From Acidobacteriota bacterium (lineage in GTDB: Bacteria; Acidobacteriota; Thermoanaerobaculia; UBA5066; Gp7-AA6): 43,632 nucleotides of DNA. A program made the translations under genes and the position numbers. This document shows, piece by piece, positions 25,128-31,707 of this stretch. The notes under the pieces were generated by a model. That model worked only from the letters and a program-made list of their open reading frames with translations. It did not search any database and was not told where the DNA came from. Where the stretch lies: assembly GCA_020199905.1 (NCBI GenBank), contig JAIVJS010000083.1, positions 1-43,632 of the forward strand, in the 5' to 3' direction. How positions within the stretch are numbered: position 1 is the stretch's first letter; each line of letters starts with the position of its first letter.

Positions 25128-26359
25128 GCCGCCGAGTCGTTGTCCTGGCGCCGGAGCCCATCCGGCCCCGGATGGCCGGCATGGGGATCCGGGCTCTCGA
25201 GCTCGCGCGCGCGCTCCAGGCCGAGTACGACGTCTGCCTGCTGGTCTCAAACGACCCGGAAGAGGCGCGAGCGGTCGCGGGCGGCGTCCCCGTCCAGACG
25301 GCGCCCGCGGGCGCGCTCGCCGCCGCGGCGAAAGGGGCTCACGCGGCCGTCGTGTCCGGGCACGCGGCGAACTGGTGGTTTCACCAGGCGCCGGGAGTCC
25401 CCGTCGCCGTCGACCTCTACGATCCATTTTTCGTCGAGAACCTGCACTACGCGCCCGTTCTCGGGGAACAGACCGCGCGCCACGATCGCGCGACGCTCGC
25501 GCTCGCGCTGGCGCGCGGTGACTTCTACCTCTGCGCCTCTCCCGAGCAGCGGCTCTTCTATGCCGGCGCGCTCTATGCCGCGGGCCGGGTGGGCGCGCGC
25601 AATTTTCCGGGAGACCCGCAGCTCGCGAGCCTGATCGCGGAAGTTCCGTTCGGGGCCCCGGCGGAGCCCGCCTCCGGCGACCCCGGGCGGGGCCGGAGCG
25701 CCGCCGGCCTTCCGGCCGGCGGACCGGTCGTGCTCTTCGGCGGCGTCTACGACTGGTACGACCCGGAGATCCTCCTCGCGGCGTGGCCGGCGGTGCTCGA
25801 GAAACACTCCGACGCGAAGCTGCTCTTCTTCGAGAATCCCAATCCCGAGAGCACGCCGCAGAAGGTTTACGCGCGTCTGCTCGAGAGAGCGCGCGCGATC
25901 GACCCCGGCGGCAGGTCGGTTTTCTTTTCGCCGTGGCTTCCGTACGCCTCGCGCGCCGACCTGTACGCCGCGGCCGACCTCGTGGTCTCGATCTCCTCGC
26001 CCGGCCTCGAAACCGATCTCGCGTTCCGGACGCGCCTGCTCGACGCCGCCTGGGGAGGCGTGCCGAGCGTCTCGGTCAACGGCGGTGCGATCGCGCGCGC
26101 TCTCGAGGAGGCCGGCGCCGGGCTCCGCGCCGGGCCGGCAGCCGCTTCGATCGCCGCCAGTGTCTCCGCGTTTCTGTCGGACGGAGCGCGGCGGCGAAGC
26201 GCCGGCGAGGCGGCGCGCCGGTTCGCGGCGGAACGCGCATGGGGCCGCGTGGCGGCCCCTCTCGTGTCGTGGTGCCGGGTGGCGAGGGTCGATCCCGGCC
26301 GTCTGCCCTTCCCCGCCGCCCCGGGCCGTTCGGTCTGGCGCCGCCTGACGGGAAGATAG
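25124..26359 (+). CDS. Glycosyltransferase, GT4-like
   Basis: A 411-residue GT-B type transferase. The N-terminus VVVLAPEPIRPRMAGMGIRA matches the GT4 nucleotide-sugar enzyme opening, with MAGMGIRALELARAL typical of this subgroup. The donor domain has VVLFGGVYDWYDPEILLAAW, LLFFENPNPESTPQ, FFSPWLPYASRADLYAAADL and LETDLAFRTRLLDAAWGGVP. Start: TTG at 25124, overlapping the fusion gene's TGA (TTGA). It ends with a basic SVWRRLTGR tail, possibly membrane-associating. Part of the same glycan run; the next gene is 68 bases downstream with its own ATG. Confidence 0.87.
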   Translation: MSRRVVVLAPEPIRPRMAGMGIRALELARALQAEYDVCLLVSNDPEEARAVAGGVPVQTAPAGALAAAAKGAHAAVVSGHAANWWFHQAPGVPVAVDLYDPFFVENLHYAPVLGEQTARHDRATLALALARGDFYLCASPEQRLFYAGALYAAGRVGARNFPGDPQLASLIAEVPFGAPAEPASGDPGRGRSAAGLPAGGPVVLFGGVYDWYDPEILLAAWPAVLEKHSDAKLLFFENPNPESTPQKVYARLLERARAIDPGGRSVFFSPWLPYASRADLYAAADLVVSISSPGLETDLAFRTRLLDAAWGGVPSVSVNGGAIARALEEAGAGLRAGPAAASIAASVSAFLSDGARRRSAGEAARRFAAERAWGRVAAPLVSWCRVARVDPGRLPFPAAPGRSVWRRLTGR

Positions 26360-26427
26360 GCCTCGGGCGGTCGTCGGTCTCAGTCCCCTGCGGAGAGGCG
26401 GCGGGGCGACTGTAAACTCCCTGCGCC

Positions 26428-27636
26428 ATGCCGTCCACTCCGGATCTTTCCGCGGTCGTCGTCCACTATCGGGGCGAAGAACATCTCCGCGAGTGCCTGC
26501 AGGCGCTGCGCGCGGCAGGCGGGGGCGGCCGGGTGGAGACGATCCTCGTCGACAACGGGGGAAGCCCGGAGATAGCCCGGGTGCTCCGCGATCACCCGGA
26601 GGTTCGCCACGTGCCCGCGGGGGGGAACGTCGGGTTCGCCCGCGGGTGCCGGCTCGGCGCCGAAGCGGCCCGCGCTCCGGCGGTTGCCTTCGTCAACGAC
26701 GACGCCGCCGTGGAGCCGGACGCCCTGGAGCGCCTCGCCACGGCTCTTTCGTCCGCCCCCGCGGACGTGTCGGCGGTGGCGGGAAGGCTCGTCGACCGCA
26801 CCGGGAAGAAAAACGACTTCTCCGACGGCTTCCTGACGTTCGACGGGCACGCCTTTCAGCGGGACTCCGGCAGGCCGCTCGCGCAGGTCCCGGAATCCCC
26901 GCCGGGCGAGGAGCGCCTCTTCGCCTGCGGAGGCCTCATGGCGGTGCGCCGGGAGGAGTTCTTCGCCTCCGGCGGCTTCGACGACGACTACTTCGCGTAC
27001 CTCGAGGACGTCGACTTCGGCTGGCGCCAGTGGATCGGCGGCCGCCGGATCGTCTCCGAGCCGCGCGCGGTCGCCCGGCACCGGGGAGGCGCCACCGGCG
27101 AGGCGCTGGGCCGGTACTCGCGCGGATTCCTCTTCGAGAAAAACGCCTACGCGACCGCGTTCAAGAATTTCGACGAGGAGCATTTCCGCGCGCTGATGCC
27201 GGCGATCCTCGGCGCCTTCATGGCGCGGATCGCCGAGATGCTCGAGACCCGCAACGCGGGGGCCGGTGAGCTGCGCCGGGACCCGTATCGGGAGCCCGAA
27301 GCCGCCCCGGCCGACAATCCCTGGCGCCGCCTGTTCGGGATCGGGCGGGCCGGAGAAAAACAGCCCGGGGAGAACGTCTCGCTCGACGATCCGCTGACGG
27401 TCGCGCACCTGAGGGCGCTCCTCTGGATTCACCGCAGCTCCGAGACCCTCGCGGCGAAGAGGCGCGATGTTCAGGCGTCGCGGCGGCGGAGCGACGCGGA
27501 GATCTTCGCGCGGTTCCCCCTCCGAATCGTGCCGACGTATCCGGGGGACGAGCATTTCGACGGCGCGTACTTCCGCGAGCTGCTCGGCCGTTCGCCCGCG
27601 CTCGTGCGGTCGAGCCTTTCGGAGATCTTCGCGTGA
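26428..27636 (+). CDS. Glycosyltransferase family 2
   Basis: A 402-residue GT-A transferase. LSAVVVHYRGEEHLRECLQA opens the fold; TILVDNGGSPEI, VPAGGNVGFARGCRLGAEAA and AFVNDDAAVEP (NDD as DxD) bind the nucleotide sugar; CGGLMAVRREEFFASGGFDD and YFAYLEDVDFGWRQW give the catalytic region. This matches rhamnosyltransferase-like GT2 enzymes. The C-terminal ~130 residues are an unrecognised charged extension. ATG at 26428 follows a 68-base gap after the GT4 gene, so a separate promoter is possible, but no clear one is seen. Its stop overlaps the next GT2 start (GTGA). Confidence 0.88.
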   Translation: MPSTPDLSAVVVHYRGEEHLRECLQALRAAGGGGRVETILVDNGGSPEIARVLRDHPEVRHVPAGGNVGFARGCRLGAEAARAPAVAFVNDDAAVEPDALERLATALSSAPADVSAVAGRLVDRTGKKNDFSDGFLTFDGHAFQRDSGRPLAQVPESPPGEERLFACGGLMAVRREEFFASGGFDDDYFAYLEDVDFGWRQWIGGRRIVSEPRAVARHRGGATGEALGRYSRGFLFEKNAYATAFKNFDEEHFRALMPAILGAFMARIAEMLETRNAGAGELRRDPYREPEAAPADNPWRRLFGIGRAGEKQPGENVSLDDPLTVAHLRALLWIHRSSETLAAKRRDVQASRRRSDAEIFARFPLRIVPTYPGDEHFDGAYFRELLGRSPALVRSSLSEIFA

Positions 27637-28595
27637 CGCCGCTTTTCTCCGTCGTCGTCCCCACCTTCGAACGCCCGGAGACTCTCTTCCTCGTCCTCGA
27701 TTCGCTCGGAGAGCAGATCTCGCCTCCCCTTTACGAAGTCGTGGTCGTCGACGACGGGTCTCGGGACGAGACTTCCCGGCGGCTCGCGTCCCACCGGCCG
27801 AAGTACCCCTTCCGTTTTTTTTCTCAGACGAATGGGGGACCCGCCTCGGCGCGCAATCGGGGAGTCTCGGAGTCGCGCGGCCGGTTCGTGCTCTTTTTAG
27901 GCGACGACACGGTGCCCGAGCCGGAGCTCCTCTCGATCCACGCCGCGGCGCATGCCGAGCCCCGCACGCATCCGGCGGCCGTGCTCGGGTATACGACCTG
28001 GCCGCGGGGGAGGCGCGTCTCCCCGTTTCTGCACCACATCAACGAGTACGGCCTGCAGTTCGGGTATGCGCTGATCGCCGACCCCGAGTCCGTCCCCTTC
28101 AACTTCTTCTACACGTCCAACATCTCGCTGCCGAGGCATCTGCTGCTCGAGGAAGGTCTTTTCGACACGTCTTTTCCCCACGCAGCCTGGGAGGACATCG
28201 AGATCGCCTACCGCCTCGTCCGCCGCGGAATGAAGATCGTCTACCGGCCGGGCGCCATCGCCCGGCACCATCACGACATCACGTTCACGTCGTTCCGGAC
28301 GAGGCAGGAGAAGGCGGGGGAGTCCGCCGCCATCTTCTACGCGAAGCATCCCGAGCTCGGCGATTTTCTGGCTGTGCCGCAGGCACTCGCCTTTCGCGAT
28401 TCCTCGCCCGTCACCGGGCGGTTGCTGGTCGCCTGGGCGGCGCTCGCGGAGCGCTGGGACGCCCCGGGGGCGCGGAAGGCGGTCGATCGCGTGTTGCGGG
28501 AGGACTATCTGCGGGGGCTCGCCCGGCGGCTCTCCGCGCGCCGTCCGTCTCCGGTTTCCGGGCCGGTGTCTCTTTCCGGGACACGAGTGACCTGA
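27633..28595 (+). CDS. Glycosyltransferase family 2
   Basis: A 320-residue GT-A transferase. PLFSVVVPTFERPETLFLVL, EVVVVDDGSRDET (DDGS), GGPASARNRGVSESRG and VLFLGDDTVPEP (GDD as DxD) are all visible, followed by FFYTSNISLPRHLLLEEGLF and FPHAAWEDIEIAYRLVRRG (the ED catalytic pair). This is a textbook family 2 layout. Start: GTG at 27633 overlapping the previous stop. It is the last gene of the polysaccharide run; 128 bases of non-coding DNA follow before the PEGA gene, with no obvious terminator. The transferred sugar is unknown. Confidence 0.9.
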   Translation: MTPLFSVVVPTFERPETLFLVLDSLGEQISPPLYEVVVVDDGSRDETSRRLASHRPKYPFRFFSQTNGGPASARNRGVSESRGRFVLFLGDDTVPEPELLSIHAAAHAEPRTHPAAVLGYTTWPRGRRVSPFLHHINEYGLQFGYALIADPESVPFNFFYTSNISLPRHLLLEEGLFDTSFPHAAWEDIEIAYRLVRRGMKIVYRPGAIARHHHDITFTSFRTRQEKAGESAAIFYAKHPELGDFLAVPQALAFRDSSPVTGRLLVAWAALAERWDAPGARKAVDRVLREDYLRGLARRLSARRPSPVSGPVSLSGTRVT

Positions 28596-28729
28596 GCAGA
28601 GGTCAGGGAGGGAAAGGCTCCGAAAACCCGCGCCCGCCAAGCCCTGCAGCACAAGGACTTTAGGATCGCTGCACTCGACTACTGAACTGGCCCCCGGCTT
28701 GCTCTACTCAGAGTCCGGGAGAAGTGAAC

Positions 28730-29818
28730 ATGAAAAAGAAACTGCTTGGGATCGCCGCGCTTCTGGTCCTCGCGCTGCCCGCGGCTTCGGCGCTCGCCGC
28801 CCCGCGTGGAACTTTCCACGGCGGCGGGGGATTTCGCGGCGGCAGGCACGGCGGCGGTCGAGTGATCATTTACGGCGGCGGCTTCATCAACCCCTACTGG
28901 GGGTGGTACGGGTATCCGGGGTATTACTCCGGCTACTACGGTTACGGCCGTCCCTACGGATACGGATACGGATACGGCTACGGATCGGGCTATGGAGCGG
29001 ACTCCAACTGGGGAGCGGTCAAGACCGACGTCTCGCCCGAGGAGGCCCGCGTCTTTCTGGATGGGAAGTACATCGGCACGGCCGATGACTTCGACGGATG
29101 GCCGGACAAGCTCTACCTGCGGCCGGGGCACTACCGCCTCGAGTTCCGCCTGAATGGATACCTTCCGCTGTCGATCGACGTGGACGCGCAGCCCGGACGG
29201 GAGCTGAAGGTCGACAACAAGCTCGCCCGCGGCAACGGGATGAGCGGTCAGGCCGATCCTCCCAAAATCGATGGCGACGTCCAGCGCTATTTCGGCAAGC
29301 GCCGCGATCGGGACCGCGACCGGGACCGGGACCGGGACCGGAATGACCTGCGTCCCTATCGCCGCGACAGCACCCCGGGCACGGACGGCTACGGCCGCGA
29401 CCGGGTGAGCACCGACGACGACGCAGACGAGGACGTTTCGGTTTACACGGACGGCGGCGCCGATCGTGAGGGTGACACCGACGGTCAGGCGGTTCGCGAT
29501 CGCAACGTCGCGCCTCCGTCAGCGGCCTGGCGCAACAACCCCAGCAGCGCGAGGCCGGACGCCACGGTCTCGGCGCGTCCGGTTCGGGGCGACCGCAGCC
29601 GCCTGAAGATCAAGGCGGAGCCGGTGGACGCCGCCGTCTATCTCGACGACCGGTTCGTGGGCTCCGCGGATGAGCTCGCGTCGATGGACGCAGGCATCGT
29701 GGTCTCGCCCGGAAAGCACACGGTCACGATCTCGCGGCCCGGGTACCGGGACCGGAGCGTCGAGGTGCGAGTGGGCAATGGCGCCACGGAGAGCGTGGAC
29801 CTCTCGCTGACGCGCTGA
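28730..29818 (+). CDS. Secreted PEGA-domain protein with low-complexity regions
   Basis: A 362-residue exported protein. Residues 1-23 are a signal peptide. Residues ~24-90 are a Gly/Tyr-rich tract (YGYGYGYGYGSGYG). A first PEGA-type domain spans ~93-165 (ARVFLDGKYIGTADDF, then LYLRPGHYRLEFRLNGY). An Arg/Asp repeat (RDRDRDRDRDRDR) sits near 192-204, then an acidic linker, and a second PEGA domain at ~290-360 (AAVYLDDRFVGSADEL, VVSPGKHTVTISRPGY). PEGA domains are surface or envelope sandwich folds. Start: ATG at 28730, eight bases after GGGAG; a GTG at 28724 is too close to it. A strong terminator follows. Function unknown; likely envelope. Confidence 0.85.
   Translation: MKKKLLGIAALLVLALPAASALAAPRGTFHGGGGFRGGRHGGGRVIIYGGGFINPYWGWYGYPGYYSGYYGYGRPYGYGYGYGYGSGYGADSNWGAVKTDVSPEEARVFLDGKYIGTADDFDGWPDKLYLRPGHYRLEFRLNGYLPLSIDVDAQPGRELKVDNKLARGNGMSGQADPPKIDGDVQRYFGKRRDRDRDRDRDRDRNDLRPYRRDSTPGTDGYGRDRVSTDDDADEDVSVYTDGGADREGDTDGQAVRDRNVAPPSAAWRNNPSSARPDATVSARPVRGDRSRLKIKAEPVDAAVYLDDRFVGSADELASMDAGIVVSPGKHTVTISRPGYRDRSVEVRVGNGATESVDLSLTR
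28954..28986 (+). repeat. Tandem TACGGA-type hexanucleotide repeat in PEGA gene
   Basis: About five copies of a TACGGA/TACGGC hexamer encode the Tyr-Gly run of the PEGA-domain protein. Such repeats can change copy number. Confidence 0.6.
29304..29341 (+). repeat. Tandem GACCGG-type hexanucleotide repeat in PEGA gene
   Basis: About six near-identical hexamers (GGGACC register) encode the Arg-Asp run. Copy-number change would shorten or lengthen the linker in steps of two residues without breaking the frame. Confidence 0.6.
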
Positions 29819-29854
29819 CCCATCTCCGGCCGAGGCCAGTAAAGCAGTTCCCAG

Positions 29855-29879
29855 ACGGGCAGCTTCGGCTGCCCGTTTT
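29855..29879 (+). terminator. Intrinsic terminator after PEGA gene
   Basis: ACGGGCAGC (29855-29863), UUCG-type tetraloop, GCTGCCCGT (29868-29876), then a short T run. It ends the plus-strand transcript just before the convergent holB gene. Confidence 0.85.
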
Positions 29880-29881
29880 CT

Positions 29882-30832
29882 TCAGTGCGCCGCCGGGGTG
29901 AGGCCTCCGACCAGGAGATCCAGGAGAAGCGCCTCGAAATGAAGGCGGCGATTGCCGCGCCGGGAGTCGGGCGGGGAATCGGCGGCGGAGACGGCGGCCT
30001 TCGACAGCGCTTCCCCGGATCGCCGCGACGCCAGCGCCCCCACGGCGCCGGCCGCGGTTCGATGGCGGATGTGTTCGGCCGAGGCGCTCGAGGCGACGGC
30101 CGCGTCCGCCAGCAGCTCGGCCACGAGCGCCGGGTATCTGGGCTCGGCGCGCCCGAGATCCTCGGCGAGCATCAGGAGCGGCGCCGGTCGATTGCCGGAG
30201 AGAGCGGTGTCCAGAGCCAGGAGAGCGCGCTCGCGGAACTCGCGGTAGTCTGCCAGGAGCTCGGCGGGCGCGGCTTCCGTCTCCGGCGCAAAGAGGGCGA
30301 GATCGGCGGCCTCGTCGTCCTCGAATCCGCGCGATTTCCACAGAGCCGTCCGTTCCGCCCGCGTCAGCGCGGGAACGATGGCGACCGCGCACCGGGACCG
30401 GATCGTCGAGAGAAGCGATTCCGGCCGCGCGGCCGTCAGGATCCAGTGCAGGTGGCTTCCCGGCTCCTCGAGAGACTTCAGGAGCGCGTTGCCGCCCTCG
30501 ACCCCGAGCCGCTCCGCGCCGAGCACCAGGGCGACGCGCCGCGACCCTTCGTAGGGCCGGCCGGCGGCGAACTCGAGCGCCTGCCGCACGCGCTCCACCC
30601 TGATCTGCACTCCCTCGGCCTCCGCGACGAAGAGGTCGGGGTGGGCGCCGGACGCCGCGCGGCGGCAGGAGTCGCACGAATCCGACGGATGCTCGGAGCA
30701 GAGGAGCAGGGCGGCGAGCCGGCGGGCCTCGGCTTCGAGGCGGCTCTCGGAGGGCCCCGTCAAGAGCAGCGCACCGGGAAAGGAGCCCTGCGGGCCGCCC
30801 GCGAGGCGCTCGAGGAGGGCGGGCGTCGTCAC
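29882..30832 (-). CDS. holB: DNA polymerase III delta-prime subunit
   Basis: A 316-residue clamp-loader subunit. It has an AAA+-like fold with a degenerate Walker A (LLTGPSESRLEAEA, lacking the GKS/T), as usual for the non-hydrolysing delta-prime. The zinc module is C-x-EHPSDS-CDSC (residues ~51-64). VALVLGAERLGVEGGNALLK (with NALLKSLEEP) and the SRCAVAIVP segment match the sensor 1 region of clamp loaders. Start: GTG at 30832 overlapping the tmk stop (GTGA). The tmk-holB pair is a widely conserved arrangement in bacteria, which supports both calls. The C-terminal oligomerisation domain is weakly conserved but of normal length. Confidence 0.9.
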   Translation of the reverse strand: MTTPALLERLAGGPQGSFPGALLLTGPSESRLEAEARRLAALLLCSEHPSDSCDSCRRAASGAHPDLFVAEAEGVQIRVERVRQALEFAAGRPYEGSRRVALVLGAERLGVEGGNALLKSLEEPGSHLHWILTAARPESLLSTIRSRCAVAIVPALTRAERTALWKSRGFEDDEAADLALFAPETEAAPAELLADYREFRERALLALDTALSGNRPAPLLMLAEDLGRAEPRYPALVAELLADAAVASSASAEHIRHRTAAGAVGALASRRSGEALSKAAVSAADSPPDSRRGNRRLHFEALLLDLLVGGLTPAAH

Positions 30833-31449
30833 AGCGGAAACGCGCGCGTGAGAGCCGCCCAGGTCGACCGGAAGACCTCGTCGGGGGTGCCGGCCGCCGG
30901 GAGGACGCGGACGCGCTCCGGCCTTCGGCGGGCGATCTCGAGATACGCGAGGCGGACTCTCTCGTGGAACGCGGCGTCGGCCGCTTCGAAGCGGCCGGTC
31001 CCGCCGTCGCGGGAACGCGCGCGCGCCAGCCCCTCCCCGGGCATCACGTCGTAGAGGAGCGTCAGGTCCGGCGCGAGGCCGTCCCGCGCGATCGCGTCCA
31101 CGAACTCGACTCCCTCCGCGTCGAGGCCCCGGCCCGCCGCCTGGTAGGCCGTCGTCGAGTCCGAATACCGGTCGCAGAGGACGAAGACCCCGCGGGCGAG
31201 GGCGGGCCGGATCGCCTCGACGACGTGCTGCCGGCGGTCCGCCTCGAGCAGCAGCCATTCGGCGGCCGGGTCGAGATGCGCGTGCGAGACGTCCATCAGG
31301 ATCTCCCGGATCTTCCGGCCGATCGCGGTCCCCCCGGGCTCCCGCGTGTCGAAGACCTCCCTTCCGGTCTCCCGCAGTTTGACCGCGGCCCGCGCGAGCT
31401 GCGTCGATTTGCCGGAGCCTTCGACTCCCTCGAATGTGATGAAGGGCAT
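30829..31449 (-). CDS. tmk: Thymidylate kinase
   Basis: A 206-residue kinase that phosphorylates dTMP to dTDP for DNA synthesis. ITFEGVEGSGKSTQ is the P-loop (residues 4-17), TREPGG the dTMP-binding loop, and DRYSDSTTAYQ the DR(Y/H) and base-recognition motif (from about 92). LID-region arginines follow (RARSRDGGTGRFE). Length and motif order are normal. ATG at 31449 is the start. It lies just upstream of holB on the same strand with a 4-base overlap. The 258-base gap upstream contains repeat-like sequence. Confidence 0.96.
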   Translation of the reverse strand: MPFITFEGVEGSGKSTQLARAAVKLRETGREVFDTREPGGTAIGRKIREILMDVSHAHLDPAAEWLLLEADRRQHVVEAIRPALARGVFVLCDRYSDSTTAYQAAGRGLDAEGVEFVDAIARDGLAPDLTLLYDVMPGEGLARARSRDGGTGRFEAADAAFHERVRLAYLEIARRRPERVRVLPAAGTPDEVFRSTWAALTRAFPL

Positions 31450-31458
31450 GCAGGGGGA

Positions 31459-31638
31459 AGCTATCAGCTGTCACCTCTCAGCTCTCACGGGTGCCGTGGC
31501 AGGCGAACGACGAACGCCGAACGGCGAGCGCGAAAAGCGAGAGGCGAACGGCTGAGGGCGGGCGGCGGAGCACGATGAGGGGCGAATTGATCGGTTGCGA
31601 TAGAAGCCGCATCGGTGCCTGCTGACAGCTGACGACGG
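31459..31638. repeat. Degenerate repeat-rich intergenic DNA
   Basis: A mosaic of AGCTATCAGCTGTCACCTCT-type sequence (31459-31488), a tract of CGAACG/GCGAGCG-like units (31503-31551) and GCTGACAGCTGACGACGG (31621-31638). The first and last resemble patches at 2591-2727. No gene is seen in this gap, which separates the divergent tmk and PDZ-phosphatase genes. Confidence 0.5.
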
Positions 31639-31707
31639 ATAGCCGCGCGTCCACGTCGCCGGACTTTTCCGGCTAACATGCACGTTTCCCGGACGTAAGC
31701 AATAGAC

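Noticed and set aside
23190..25427. Long minus-strand open frame (745 codons)
   Set aside because: Antisense shadow of the PIG-L-GT2 fusion; composition is Arg/Gly-rich with no domain.
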